Assembly (NCBI GenBank): GCA_020636375.1 | Contig: JACJXZ010000013.1 | Coordinates: 248,001-312,000, forward strand | Source of the DNA: Lewinellaceae bacterium | GTDB taxonomy: Bacteria; Bacteroidota; Bacteroidia; Chitinophagales; Saprospiraceae | DNA: 64,000 nucleotides | Direction: 5' to 3' | Shown: positions 25,323 through 34,518 of the stretch, piece by piece | Numbering within the stretch: the stretch's first letter is position 1 | How the letters are laid out: the number at the start of each line of letters is the position of its first letter | Position numbers and translations under genes: made by a program | The notes under the pieces: generated by a model | Told to the model about the DNA's origin: nothing | The model's input: the letters and a program-made list of their open reading frames with translations, nothing else | Database searches by the model: none

Positions 25323-26498
25323 CTACCATTCCACTTCCTCCTTCCCGAGCCGTAGTTCAACAACCTCCCTGCCCTCTTTTTTCCTGACCTTCAGTTGTAC
25401 CTCCCCGCTGCCCTTCTCCCGGAGGGCGCAGTAGTCCTCCAGGGAAGCCCCTTCCGTATTGGCCTCATTGATGGCGATTACCTCATCTCCGGGTTCGATC
25501 CCGCTGTTTGTCAGAGCCAGCCGTTGATATGTACTCAGCACCCGGATGGCCCCGCCTTCGTAGCCGATCCGGAGCAGTTCCTGCGGCAGCCGGGCCGGGG
25601 CGGAAATCCGGGGCAGGAGGTACAGCCGGCTGGCGCTCCAGCTGATAAGCAGTTTGTAGTTTTCCCAGAAGCGGTTGCCGATCTTGTCGCTGGTGTTGAA
25701 AGCGGTGATCACGGTGGGCCCGAAAGATGCGCCGCCGATGCGCAGGCTGTCCGTTCGGAAATACCAGGTGGTGTCGGTGTTGGCGCCGAAGATGCCCTTG
25801 GAGGTGCGGCCGAAGGCATAGGTGGACGCCGTATCCCGGACAATCTTTACCTCATCGGTTTTTTGTACGGAAACGCCGCGGGTGGAGCCCAGGTCGAACG
25901 TGACGCCGGAAGCCGAAAGCAAGCCGGGAATGTCGACCTCCAGTTCCGGCGTGCCCTGGGCCTTGGTTTTGAACGGAATAGCGACCGGATATACTTCTTC
26001 CGGCCGCTCCGCTCTGCCTTTGCCGTACAGGCGTATCCTTTCTTCCTGATAGTCCACCTCCCAGTCGAAGTGCGACATCGCGTTGGCGCCCAGCAGCCCA
26101 TCGATGCCCAGGCAATGGAAGAGGCTCAGGTCCGTCACCAGGGCAGCAGAATTTTCGATTTCCACGCCGCCGAAAGCCAGGCTTTCCAGTACGACAAATT
26201 CAAGCTTCGACTCGTTGTTCTGCGAGTCGGAAACGTCGATGGACTTTACCTTTCGGAGGTTCAGCGCTTCCCTCAATTCCAGGCTGATCACCGTGGGCGC
26301 TCCGCTGTCGATGATGAACCGGCGGGGCAGGCCGTTGACATGGACATCGATGAACAACAGGCGGTTGTGGTAATCAAAGTCGACCGGTTGCAGAATATCC
26401 GCTTTGAGCACTTCTCCCTGCTGCATCAGCTTCCTGACGCTGGCACACTGGGAAAACAACAATATCGCCAATATTAGGAGCGTCGGTTTTTCGATCAT
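25323..26498 (-). CDS. Lipoprotein with retropepsin-like aspartic protease fold and PDZ domain
   Basis: 391 residues. Lipoprotein signal MIEKPTLLILAILLFSQCAS with a Cys lipobox. First protease half: RRFIIDSGAPTVISLEL (catalytic D-S-G) and LGIDGLLGANAM; second half: GVTFDLGSTRGVSVQ and ENYKLLISWSASRLYL; PDZ-like end about 315-385 (GAIRVLSTYQRLALTNSGIE, PGDEVIAINE). Such paired half-sites with a PDZ occur in Bacteroidota aspartyl proteases anchored to the envelope. The second half has D-L-G-S rather than D-S/T-G, so activity may depend mainly on the first Asp, or the protein may bind rather than cleave. Divergent from the PNGase F-like gene. Confidence 0.82.
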   Translation of the reverse strand: MIEKPTLLILAILLFSQCASVRKLMQQGEVLKADILQPVDFDYHNRLLFIDVHVNGLPRRFIIDSGAPTVISLELREALNLRKVKSIDVSDSQNNESKLEFVVLESLAFGGVEIENSAALVTDLSLFHCLGIDGLLGANAMSHFDWEVDYQEERIRLYGKGRAERPEEVYPVAIPFKTKAQGTPELEVDIPGLLSASGVTFDLGSTRGVSVQKTDEVKIVRDTASTYAFGRTSKGIFGANTDTTWYFRTDSLRIGGASFGPTVITAFNTSDKIGNRFWENYKLLISWSASRLYLLPRISAPARLPQELLRIGYEGGAIRVLSTYQRLALTNSGIEPGDEVIAINEANTEGASLEDYCALREKGSGEVQLKVRKKEGREVVELRLGKEEVEW

Positions 26499-26714
26499 AA
26501 CTACCCTGGAGTTTGGTTTCAGGACGGCAAATTAAGGATTTTCGGAAAATCTCCTCGCTGCCTGTCCCGCCCCCCCCGCGATCCCGCCAAGGGAGGGAAG
26601 CCGCTAAAACGGAGCAGACAAAATCCTGTGCATCCTGTCAATCCTGTCTATAAAAGCGGCGCCTCCTGTAAATCCTGCCTGGTTTTGCCTATTTTCGGAA
26701 AAAAATTTCAACAG

Positions 26715-29700
26715 ATGAACGCAACGAAAAAGCAACTGCTCCTCTTATCTACCCTCATCCTTAACCTCAACCTCATCCTTAACCTGAGCCTCTCCGCCCA
26801 GGACACCACAATCGTCCAAACCCTCACCTGGCAGTCCGACAACCGCTCCGGCTACTACCAGTTTCCGGACGAGCCGGGCGCCCGGTACGAAAAGATCCTC
26901 ATGCGCTACAACATGCGCTGCCACGACAACGCCGTAGGCAGCGGCAACGTGGGCTGCCGCGAGTGGGACTACAGCTGCAACACCTTCATCACCGACCCCG
27001 CCCTGGTGGATTCCACCCGCGCCACCCATCCGGATTATGTTATCCCCGGCTTCAGCGGGGATGCTTTTCCCTATACCGGCCAGCCGACCTATACTTACCG
27101 GCAGTACGGTCAGTATGACATCCAGTATGGCGCTGTCCTGGCGGAGAACAGCCTGGAGGTCGTGCCCTCCGATTTTGGCATACCCATTACCCTCGGCAAC
27201 CCAACCGGCAAGATGTTCTTCCTCTATACTGCCGAAGAGCTGCAGCCGGTTGCATCTCAGGGCAATCCGCTCACCAGGCTCGGATTCCACGTCCTGGAAG
27301 GCGGCGACGGCAATGCTTTTCTGCGTTTGCGGCTGAAGCCCACCAGCCTGGCGGCCCTGTCTGCTGAAACGCCGCCTGATCCGGAGGGCTTTACGGAGGT
27401 ATACTTCCGGAATACCAGCTTCTCTCCGGGCCTGAACACCCTGTCCATCCGCCCGTTTGCCTGGGACGGGACGTCCAACTTGTTGCTGGAACTGAGCTAT
27501 ACCAACCCCGGCAGCGGCCAGCCGGCGGTGCTGGCCAACAACCAGGCGCCTTTTTCGGGCCAGGTGGCGGCGGCCGGCGCCGACCGTTATCTGGAGTTCA
27601 ACGGCTATGGGATAGTGAAGCCCCCGGCGGCAGCTTTCGAAGGCATCAGCCAGGAGGTCTCCATTTCTTTCTGGTGTTATGGCGACCCCAACAACCTGCC
27701 TGTCAATTCCACTATCTTCGAAGGCAATGATTTGCAGGGCCGCCGCCAGGCTAACGTCCACCTCCCCTGGGGCAACAGCCGCGTGTACTGGGATTGCGGC
27801 AACGACGGCAGCGGCTACGACCGAATCGACAAAGCTGCCAACCCGGAGGATTTTGCCGGCAAGTGGAACCACTGGGCCTTCACCAAGAACGCCGCCACCG
27901 GCGAGATGAAAATCTATCTCAACGGGCAACTCTGGCACAGCGGCAGCGGAAAGACAAAACCCATCGATATTCACGATTTTGCCATCGGCGCCGCCGTGCT
28001 CGCCGGCAACGCCTACTACGGCGCCATCGACGAGTTTCGCATTTGGAAGAAAGCCCTCGGCGAGCAGGATATCCAAAGCTGGATGTTCCGGCAGTTGAGC
28101 CCCGCTCACCCGGAATGGGATAACCTGGCCGCTTATTACCCCTTTGACGAGGCATCAGGCTCTACGGCCATTGACGCTTCTGCCAATGGCTACGACGCTT
28201 TCATCTTCAGCGCTCCTCCCCGGAGCAGCCATCGCGGGACGAGCCTTTTCAAGGGCTTCTTTTCCAGCTTTGAACGGCTGGCCCTCACCTTTATCGCCGG
28301 CAGCTATTCCGAAGGGCCGGTTGAAGTAGCCAGTACGGTGATGGATTCCACGCAAAATGCCCCATATGCCGTCATTCAATATGGCGTGGATGAAAACAAC
28401 AGCCTGGTGGCCCTCGACACCCAGCTCGCCTGGCACGCCACAGCCGAACAGCTGCTCGACGAGCAGGGCAACATCCTGGAAACCTACCCGGTAACGGCCG
28501 AAGGGACGATCACGCCCGGCACCCTCACCTATTACCAGAAGCAGGACGCCAGGTTTGAGCTGCTCTCCCTGGTCACCCCCTATGGCAACGGCCTGAGCCT
28601 GGGCGCTCTGGGCAAAACCTTCTGGTTTGACGTGACGGACTACGCGCCCATCCTGCGCGGCGAGAAATTCCTCTCGGTAGAACTGGGCGGCGAATACCAG
28701 GAAGAACTCGACATCAGCTTCCACTTCATACAGGGCACGCCTCCCCGCGACGTGCTGGGTATCCAGAACATCTGGCCCTTCCGCCGCGGCTGGTTCGACC
28801 AGATCCAGGACGACCGCTTCTTCGAACCCCGGCAGGTGCCCCTGCGCGCCGATGCCGCCGGCTACAAAATCCGAGCCTCCATTACCGGCCACGAGCAGAA
28901 CGGAGAGTTCACCCCCCGCGAACACTACATCAACCTGGACGGCGGCGCGCAGGAGTTCCCCTTCCAGGTGTGGAAGGCCTGCGGCGATATCCCCATCTAC
29001 CCCCAGGGCGGCACCTGGCTGTTCGACCGTGCCGGCTGGTGCCCCGGCACGCCCACCGACGTGCACGAATTCGAGATCACGGACAGGGTCAGCCCCGGCG
29101 GCAGCGTAGAGGTGGACTACGGCCTGAACGGCCCCTTCCTCAGCAGCGCCAACTATTTGGTGTCTACCCAACTGGTTTCCTACAGCCCGCCCAATTTTGA
29201 GCTGGACGCCGCCATCGAAGCCATCATGCGGCCCAGCGGCCGGGTGGAGTTCTCCCGCATCAACCCGGCCTGCAACCGGCCTACGGTCGTGGTAAAGAAT
29301 ACCGGCGCAACGCCCGTTACCAGCCTGTTGCTGGAATACCGGCTGCAAGGCGGCCCCGCTCTGAGCTACGCGTGGACGGGCAACCTGGCATTCCTCGACA
29401 CCGCTGTCGTCGAGTTGCCCACCCCGGGCATGGATTTCTGGAACACCGTGGAAGAGCAAGGGGTTTTCCAGGTAAATATCCTGGAAGTGAACGGCCAGGC
29501 CGACGATTACAGCCCCAATAATGCAGGCTACTCGGAATTCGAAAAACCCACCATTTTCGAGGTAGAACGCCTGCAGTTCCACTTCCGCACCAATTTGCGG
29601 CCCAACGAAAACCGGTATGCTTTCCGCAATGCTGCCGGCGAGGTGGTGCTTTCCCGCGACAACATGCAGTCCAACACCCTCTACATCGACGAGATCGACC

Positions 29701-30182
29701 TGCCGCCGGGCTGTTACTCCCTGCACATCGAGGACAGTGCCGGCGACGGTCTCTCCTACTGGTACTGGGACGCCATCGGAGATAACCGGGGCAGCGGCCA
29801 GGCCAGCTTCAAGCGGTATTACAATCCGAGTATCCAGCTGCCGGTGAAGTCCTTCGAAAGCGAATTTGGCAGTAGCATCGACTTTGATTTCATTATGCCG
29901 GTGACGGTAGGCAACCAGGAACTTGCCCAACCGCGCCGCTTCAGCGCCTGGCCCAACCCCACGCCGGGCGAGGTGATGGTAGAACTGGAGGGCTTCCGCG
30001 CCCAGGAAATGCAGCTGGAGGTACTCAGCCTCACCGGGCAGGTATTGCAGGAGCAACGCTGGCGCCACGACGGGCACAGCGCCCGGCAAACGCTGAGCCT
30101 GGAGGCGTATCCAAAAGGCATGTACATCATCCGGCTGCAGGGTGAGGATGGGGTGTGGGTGCGGGAGGTGGTGAGGGAATGA
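26715..30182 (+). CDS. Secreted PNGase F-like protein with LamG domain and T9SS sorting domain
   Basis: About 1155 residues. Signal peptide starting MNATKKQLLLLSTLILNLNL; N-terminal module with RYEKILMRYNMRCHDNAVGS and GCREWDYSCNTFITDP, the pattern of peptide-N-glycosidase F-related proteins; LamG/ConA-like domain about 289-460 (EVSISFWCYGDPNN, GAIDEFRIWKKALGEQDI); PNGase-type middle (GGAQEFPFQVWKACGDIPIY, GTWLFDRAGWCPGTPTDVHE); CARDB-like region; T9SS end from RRFSAWPNPTPGEVMVELEG. Probably acts on or binds glycoproteins outside the cell; catalytic residues not verified by eye. Start from the signal peptide, not the earlier open frame at 26628, where ATCCTGT repeats lie. The stop codon falls in an octamer repeat. 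Confidence 0.85.
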   Translation: MNATKKQLLLLSTLILNLNLILNLSLSAQDTTIVQTLTWQSDNRSGYYQFPDEPGARYEKILMRYNMRCHDNAVGSGNVGCREWDYSCNTFITDPALVDSTRATHPDYVIPGFSGDAFPYTGQPTYTYRQYGQYDIQYGAVLAENSLEVVPSDFGIPITLGNPTGKMFFLYTAEELQPVASQGNPLTRLGFHVLEGGDGNAFLRLRLKPTSLAALSAETPPDPEGFTEVYFRNTSFSPGLNTLSIRPFAWDGTSNLLLELSYTNPGSGQPAVLANNQAPFSGQVAAAGADRYLEFNGYGIVKPPAAAFEGISQEVSISFWCYGDPNNLPVNSTIFEGNDLQGRRQANVHLPWGNSRVYWDCGNDGSGYDRIDKAANPEDFAGKWNHWAFTKNAATGEMKIYLNGQLWHSGSGKTKPIDIHDFAIGAAVLAGNAYYGAIDEFRIWKKALGEQDIQSWMFRQLSPAHPEWDNLAAYYPFDEASGSTAIDASANGYDAFIFSAPPRSSHRGTSLFKGFFSSFERLALTFIAGSYSEGPVEVASTVMDSTQNAPYAVIQYGVDENNSLVALDTQLAWHATAEQLLDEQGNILETYPVTAEGTITPGTLTYYQKQDARFELLSLVTPYGNGLSLGALGKTFWFDVTDYAPILRGEKFLSVELGGEYQEELDISFHFIQGTPPRDVLGIQNIWPFRRGWFDQIQDDRFFEPRQVPLRADAAGYKIRASITGHEQNGEFTPREHYINLDGGAQEFPFQVWKACGDIPIYPQGGTWLFDRAGWCPGTPTDVHEFEITDRVSPGGSVEVDYGLNGPFLSSANYLVSTQLVSYSPPNFELDAAIEAIMRPSGRVEFSRINPACNRPTVVVKNTGATPVTSLLLEYRLQGGPALSYAWTGNLAFLDTAVVELPTPGMDFWNTVEEQGVFQVNILEVNGQADDYSPNNAGYSEFEKPTIFEVERLQFHFRTNLRPNENRYAFRNAAGEVVLSRDNMQSNTLYIDEIDLPPGCYSLHIEDSAGDGLSYWYWDAIGDNRGSGQASFKRYYNPSIQLPVKSFESEFGSSIDFDFIMPVTVGNQELAQPRRFSAWPNPTPGEVMVELEGFRAQEMQLEVLSLTGQVLQEQRWRHDGHSARQTLSLEAYPKGMYIIRLQGEDGVWVREVVRE

Positions 30183-30228
30183 ATGAGTGAATGAGTGAAT
30201 GAGGGAATGAGTGAATGGGTGAATGAGG
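30177..30228. repeat. GAATGAGT-type octamer microsatellite over a stop codon
   Basis: Tandem, slightly varied GAATGAGT/GAATGAGG units starting in the last codons of the PNGase F-like gene (TGA at 30180-30182). Similar arrays lie at 33153-33243 and 57301-57404. Confidence 0.85.
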
Positions 30229-30327
30229 ACGGGACAGTATTCAATCCCTCGTGTTTGAAATCCGGAAATGACCAGGCAACATTAGCAGAGTATAAATCAT
30301 ACACAGCCCTGGCAATCTCTGTCCAGC

Positions 30328-30780
30328 CTACCCTCCTCCCAACCCACTAAATCCATCTCCGCGGATCAACCACTTCCCGTCGGGTTGCCGCTGCCACAGG
30401 ACGATGAATTTACCGGCGCGTTTGCCGTCATTGAGATAATAACCGATATCGTAGCCCTGATTGCCGGAAATCCGCCGGTCGATGATCTCGAAGGTGATAT
30501 CAGGCCCGGCGCCGGGCGTAAAGCGCCCCAGGTAGCGGGCGAAATTAGCCTGGATGGCATCCCGCCCCTGAATGATCAAGGCATTGGGTTCGAGGTAGTA
30601 GGCATCCGTAGTATACAGATTGGCGACCATAGCCGGGTCGGCCTGCCGGTAGGCTTTCGTAAATGTGTCGTAGGCGGCCTGCATGGCGGTTTCCGCCTCT
30701 TTGCCGCTGCCCGCCCTTCGCGAAAGCTGACAGGCGGTGGCGAACAAGGCCATAGAGATTAAGAGTAAAGTTGTACGCAT
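30328..30780 (-). CDS. NTF2-like (SnoaL/DUF4440-type) lipoprotein
   Basis: 150 residues. Signal MRTTLLLISMALFATACQLS with lipobox Cys. The body fits the cone-shaped NTF2 fold used by DUF4440 proteins: AYRQADPAMVANLYTTDAYY, IIQGRDAIQANFARYLG, ITFEIIDRRISGNQGYDIGY, GKFIVLWQRQPDGKWLIRGD. Located in the periplasm or envelope; ligand or reaction unknown. Followed on the same strand by nothing; the membrane protein gene at 30854-31228 lies upstream in the same direction, 73 bp away. Confidence 0.82.
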   Translation of the reverse strand: MRTTLLLISMALFATACQLSRRAGSGKEAETAMQAAYDTFTKAYRQADPAMVANLYTTDAYYLEPNALIIQGRDAIQANFARYLGRFTPGAGPDITFEIIDRRISGNQGYDIGYYLNDGKRAGKFIVLWQRQPDGKWLIRGDGFSGLGGG

Positions 30781-30853
30781 AGGTTCCGGGTTTAGCCAAA
30801 GTGATGAATCTGCTTTTAGGTTTTGGGGTGGCCAAGCAGGTTCATAATTTTGG

Positions 30854-31228
30854 CTATAAAAACACCGCGTACAAAATAGCGTTGCACACCGAAAGGATGA
30901 TGGCCAGGAAGAAGGCCGATGCGAAATTCCGGATATTAAAGCCTTTCAGGAAATAGGCGGCGAGCAGCAACATGGCGGCATCCACCACAAAGGCGAACAG
31001 CCCCAGGGTAAGGAAGCGCAGGGGCGTGGTGATGAAGTCGAGAAAAGAACCCAGGGTAGCGTTGAGGAAAGACAAAATGACGGCGATGATCACTGCCCGG
31101 GTAAAATCCTGGATCTCCACGCCTTTGAGCAGGTGGGCGCCCGCCATCAGGGCCAACGCGTTGAGCAATACTTTGACGATCATTTCGCCCAGGCCGCCCA
31201 GGCCGGCGTCAAGCAATAAAAGTTCCAT
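30854..31228 (-). CDS. Four-helix membrane protein of the phage-holin IV / COG1950 type
   Basis: 124 residues with four hydrophobic segments (VKVLLNALALMAGAHLL, AVIIAVILSFLNATLG, LTLGLFAFVVDAAMLLLAAY, ASAFFLAIILSVCNAILYAV). This layout, with LNALAL and LRFLTLGLF, is that of the small YvlD-like inner-membrane family named after phage holins; the role is unknown. The start may instead be the internal ATG at 31183 (MIVKVLLNAL), which is closer to the usual family N-terminus. Spacing suggests joint transcription with the NTF2-like gene. Confidence 0.8.
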   Translation of the reverse strand: MELLLLDAGLGGLGEMIVKVLLNALALMAGAHLLKGVEIQDFTRAVIIAVILSFLNATLGSFLDFITTPLRFLTLGLFAFVVDAAMLLLAAYFLKGFNIRNFASAFFLAIILSVCNAILYAVFL

Positions 31229-31356
31229 ACTGTAGTTTGTCGTCCTGTTTGAAAAATTTCCGGAAAAGGATGCTTTTGTGTGTCAACTCGGGCGCCCTAA
31301 GCCCCCGGGCCGAAGTCGCTCCGGGGGGACTACAGAACGCAGCGATATTGAGCTTT

Positions 31357-31420
31357 TCCTGTTAATCCTGTCCATTCTGTCGACAATAACATGAGCGGTA
31401 GGCCCAATCCTGTCCGGTTT
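31357..31420. repeat. ATCCTGT phrase repeats
   Basis: Three to four imperfect copies of ATCCTGT (TTAATCCTGTCCATTCTGTC, CCAATCCTGTCC) in the spacer and reaching the end of the next minus-strand gene. Same phrase at 7840, 26625-26680 and 43338-43620. Just upstream, CCCCCGG / CCGGGGG forms a small hairpin near 31303-31327. Confidence 0.7.
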
Positions 31421-31721
31421 ATTGATTGTCTACCTGCCCCTTCAGCTCGTCCAGTTCTTTCTGGCACTGCTGCAGCTTCTGCTCCAGTTCGCCGATGCGC
31501 TGCCGGAGGTCCGCCTCGGAAACTTCGTCATCGGGCCGGACGGAGACCTCTTCGGTTTTGGCCGGCTGGTCCAGCCCCAGGTACTGCCGGACGTTCAGCG
31601 GGTCCTCCCCATTGTACCAGGACGCGCCGAAATAGGCCAGCGGCACAATGAACAGCATGACGATGATGAACCGCGCAAAGGGCGTCATTTTTCTTTTTGG
31701 CATGGTCGATTTTTTAATCAC
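31419..31721 (-). CDS. Small membrane-anchored coiled-coil protein
   Basis: 100 residues (94 if the ATG at 31703 is used, MPKRKMTPFARFII). One transmembrane segment (FARFIIVMLFIVPLAYFGAS) and a C-terminal coiled coil (SEADLRQRIGELEQKLQQCQ then KELDELKGQ). The topology (short basic N-terminus in the cytoplasm) places the coiled coil outside the inner membrane. Not recognised as a named family; similar small proteins occur in Bacteroidota. Confidence 0.7.
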   Translation of the reverse strand: MIKKSTMPKRKMTPFARFIIVMLFIVPLAYFGASWYNGEDPLNVRQYLGLDQPAKTEEVSVRPDDEVSEADLRQRIGELEQKLQQCQKELDELKGQVDNQ

Positions 31722-31951
31722 TACTAAAATACGGGGGCAAAGTTACGTTTATAGCGCCCGAAATGCACATTATTTCTACTTAATAACGGGAAGGGCCGAT
31801 CAGGGCGAGGTTATCCTGCCGTATTGTTATGTAATATTTTTCCAGTGGCGGCATAAAACCCCCTGTAAATTACCATCTTCCTTTCCATCCCCCTATTTTT
31901 GGGGCGTTTGCCGGGCAGCAGTATAAGCCTGCCGGGAATCAAAACAGCATC

Positions 31952-33157
31952 ATGCCTGAAGCATATATATACGAATCCGTGCGCACGCCCCGGGGGAGGG
32001 GAGAAAAAGGGGGCGCGCTTTATGAAGTCAAGCCCATCGACCTGTTGGCCGCTGCCCTGCTGGCTTTGCGCGAGCGCACAGGCATTGCTCCCGAAGAGCT
32101 GGACGACGTCATTATCGGCTGCGCAACGCCGATTGACGGCCAGGGGTACAACATCGCCAAAGCCGCCCTGCTGCACGCCGGCTGGGGTGCCGCTGTCGGC
32201 GGCATGCAGGTCAACCGCTACAGCGCGTCCGGGCTGGAAGCCATCAACCTGGCGGCCATGAAGGTGCGCTCCGGATGGGAAAGCCTGGTGCTGGCCGGCG
32301 GGCTGGAAAGCATGAGCCGCATCCCCCCCGGCAGCGACGGCGGCCCGCTGATGTTCGACCCCGAGCTGGTGAGCCGGGCCTATTCTATTCCCCAGGGCAT
32401 CTCCGCCGACCTGATCGCCACCCTGGACGGCTTCAGCCGCGAAGAGCTGGACGCCTGGGCGCTCAATTCGCACCGGCGTGCCCGGCAGGCCTGGGACAAC
32501 GGCTACTTCGACCGGTCGGCCATACCCATTCATGACCGCAACGGGCTGCTCATCCTGGACAGGGACGAACACATCCGCCCCGACATCACGCTGGACGCCC
32601 TGGCGCAGCTGCCTCCTGCCTTTGAGGCCATCGGCCGGCAGGGTTTCAATGCGATGGCCTTGCGCCGGTATCCCATGCTGGAGCGCATCCGCCACCTGCA
32701 TACCGCCGGCAACTCTTCGGGCACTGCCGACGGCGCCGCCCTGGTGCTGGCCGGCAATAAAGAAAAGGGCGCCGCCCTGGGGCTCAAGCCCCGCGCCCGC
32801 ATCCTGTCGGCTGCCACCGTGAACGTCGACCCCACCCTCATGCTCGCCGGCCCGGCGCCGGCCGCCCGCAAAGCGCTGAAAATGGCCGGCATGAATGCGA
32901 AAGACGTCGACCTGTGGGAATGCAACGAAGCCTTCGCCTCTGTCGTCCTGAAATTTCAGAAAGAGATGGACATAGAGGAAAGCAGGCTCAACGTCAACGG
33001 TGGGGCCATCGCCATGGGCCATCCTCTGGGGGCTACCGGCGCCATGCTGCTGGGCGCTCTGCTGGACGAGCTGGAGCGCCGGGATAAGGCTACCGGCCTG
33101 GCGACGCTCTGCGTGGAGGGCGGCATGGGGGTGGCGACGGTGGTGGAGCGGGTGTGA
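31952..33157 (+). CDS. fadA: Thiolase-family acyl-CoA acyltransferase with Ser in place of the nucleophilic Cys
   Basis: 401 residues, normal thiolase length. Conserved parts: VRTPRGRG, NSSGTADGAALVLAG, the NEAF motif in WECNEAFASVV, the catalytic His357 in GGAIAMGHPLGATGA and Cys387 in TLCVEGGMGVA. The nucleophile loop, usually V/I-N-R-x-C-x-S-G, reads QVNRYSASGLEA: Ser91 (codon AGC at about 32222) takes the place of Cys, one base away from TGC. Its place before a FadB-type enzyme suggests beta-oxidation thiolysis, but without the Cys normal ping-pong thiolysis should be impaired; it may have another Claisen or binding role. The stop codon lies in an octamer repeat array. Gene symbol refers to family only. 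Confidence 0.85.
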   Translation: MPEAYIYESVRTPRGRGEKGGALYEVKPIDLLAAALLALRERTGIAPEELDDVIIGCATPIDGQGYNIAKAALLHAGWGAAVGGMQVNRYSASGLEAINLAAMKVRSGWESLVLAGGLESMSRIPPGSDGGPLMFDPELVSRAYSIPQGISADLIATLDGFSREELDAWALNSHRRARQAWDNGYFDRSAIPIHDRNGLLILDRDEHIRPDITLDALAQLPPAFEAIGRQGFNAMALRRYPMLERIRHLHTAGNSSGTADGAALVLAGNKEKGAALGLKPRARILSAATVNVDPTLMLAGPAPAARKALKMAGMNAKDVDLWECNEAFASVVLKFQKEMDIEESRLNVNGGAIAMGHPLGATGAMLLGALLDELERRDKATGLATLCVEGGMGVATVVERV

Positions 33158-33243
33158 GTGAGGGAGTGAAGGAGTGAAGGAGTGAAGGAGTGAAGGAGTG
33201 AAGGAGTGAAGGAGTGAAGGAGGGAATGAAGGAATGAGTGAAG
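33153..33243. repeat. GAGTGAAG octamer microsatellite over the thiolase stop codon
   Basis: About eight to ten GAGTGAAG units, degenerating to GGAATGAA at the right end, starting in the stop codon of the thiolase gene and ending about 20 bp before the peptidase gene. Confidence 0.9.
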
Positions 33244-33264
33244 GAAACAAAACTTTCATAACCG

Positions 33265-34518
33265 ATGAGAACGCTTTTTCTGTTTTTCTGCCTGCTTTTT
33301 GTTTCGGGAACAGCTTCTGCGCAAGGGTTTAAGGCATACCAATGGAGGAAGGATATTGCCTTTCTGGAAAAAGAACTGCCCCAGCGGCATAAGGACTTTT
33401 TCCGCCACTACCCCGAGCCGGATTTTCGGTTGGCGCTGGACAGCCTGCGGGAGGCCCTGCCGGGCCTGGAGGATTGGGAAGTAGTGCTTCGGCTTCAGGA
33501 AATTATCTGCCGTGCCGGAGATTCACATACGGCAATTACGAGCGAAGGCTTGCGGAATGGGCCGGCTTACCCCCTGGATTTTCATTGGTTTGAGGAAGGG
33601 CTTTTCGTCATGGGCGCTACAACCGTGGCATCTCTGGATACGCTGCTTGGGAAAAAGTTGCTGGCAGTCAATGGCATCGCGGTGGACGAGATAGCGGCCC
33701 GCGCGGCCCGGCTGATGGTGGTGGACAACGCGTCCATCCTGCGCCTGCGGTTGCCCCGGCTGATTTCTTCCTCGTACACCCTTCGTTATATTGGTGTCGT
33801 GGAGGGTTCTTCTGCTGTTTTTACTTTTCGCAATGCCGACGGGTTCACCTTCAACCTGCCGATCGAAACCGTGCCGGCGCGTTCCGTCGAGTCGGCCTTT
33901 GCCACTTTTCAGCCTGAAGCCTACGCTTTTACGGAACGGGACAACCGGAAGCCCTTCTGGCACGAATACCTGGAAGCGGAGCAAATCCTGTATATCCGAT
34001 ACAACCGTTGCACGAGCCGGGAGGTAGAAACGAAATATGGCAACAGGAAAAAGGCCCGGCAGTTGCCCTCCTTCGAAAAATTCAGCCAGGAAGTTTTGGC
34101 CGTTTTGGAAACCCGGCCGGTGAAGAAGCTGGTGTTTGACGTCAGCAACAATCCCGGCGGCAGTTCGCAGCAGGGTACGGCCCTGGCGGAGAAGATCGGG
34201 CAGGCATATCATGGCGATGTGTTTGTGGTCATTGGCAAACGGACATATTCCTCGGCGGTATTGAATACGCTGGACTTTCAGCAATACTGCCGGGCCACAT
34301 TAGTGGGCGAACCCACCAGCGGGCGCCCCAACCACTTTGGAGAGGTCAGGAAATTCCGGCTGCCGTACTCCGGCGCCACGGTGATGTATTCTACCAAATA
34401 TTTTCAGAAGGTAGACGGCGACCCTGTGGCCATTGAACCCGACATTCCCATTGAATTATCATTCAGCGACTTCCGGCGGGGCATCGACCCTGCCTGGGAG
34501 TATATCAAAGGCTTATGA
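33265..34518 (+). CDS. Secreted S41-type (C-terminal processing peptidase-like) protein
   Basis: 417 residues. Signal peptide MRTLFLFFCLLFVSGTASAQ; helical N-terminal region; a PDZ-like part (LGKKLLAVNGIAVDEIAARA); S41 core from about 230: YIRYNRCTSREVE, KKLVFDVSNNPGGSSQQGTA, VFVVIGKRTYSSAVLNTLDF with the candidate nucleophile Ser in TYSSA, and VGEPTSGRPNHFGEVRKFRL. The Lys of the Ser-Lys dyad is less certain. It overlaps the next gene by 4 bp (TTATGA), so it is translationally coupled to a cytoplasmic beta-oxidation enzyme, an unusual partner for a periplasmic peptidase. Confidence 0.85.
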   Translation: MRTLFLFFCLLFVSGTASAQGFKAYQWRKDIAFLEKELPQRHKDFFRHYPEPDFRLALDSLREALPGLEDWEVVLRLQEIICRAGDSHTAITSEGLRNGPAYPLDFHWFEEGLFVMGATTVASLDTLLGKKLLAVNGIAVDEIAARAARLMVVDNASILRLRLPRLISSSYTLRYIGVVEGSSAVFTFRNADGFTFNLPIETVPARSVESAFATFQPEAYAFTERDNRKPFWHEYLEAEQILYIRYNRCTSREVETKYGNRKKARQLPSFEKFSQEVLAVLETRPVKKLVFDVSNNPGGSSQQGTALAEKIGQAYHGDVFVVIGKRTYSSAVLNTLDFQQYCRATLVGEPTSGRPNHFGEVRKFRLPYSGATVMYSTKYFQKVDGDPVAIEPDIPIELSFSDFRRGIDPAWEYIKGL

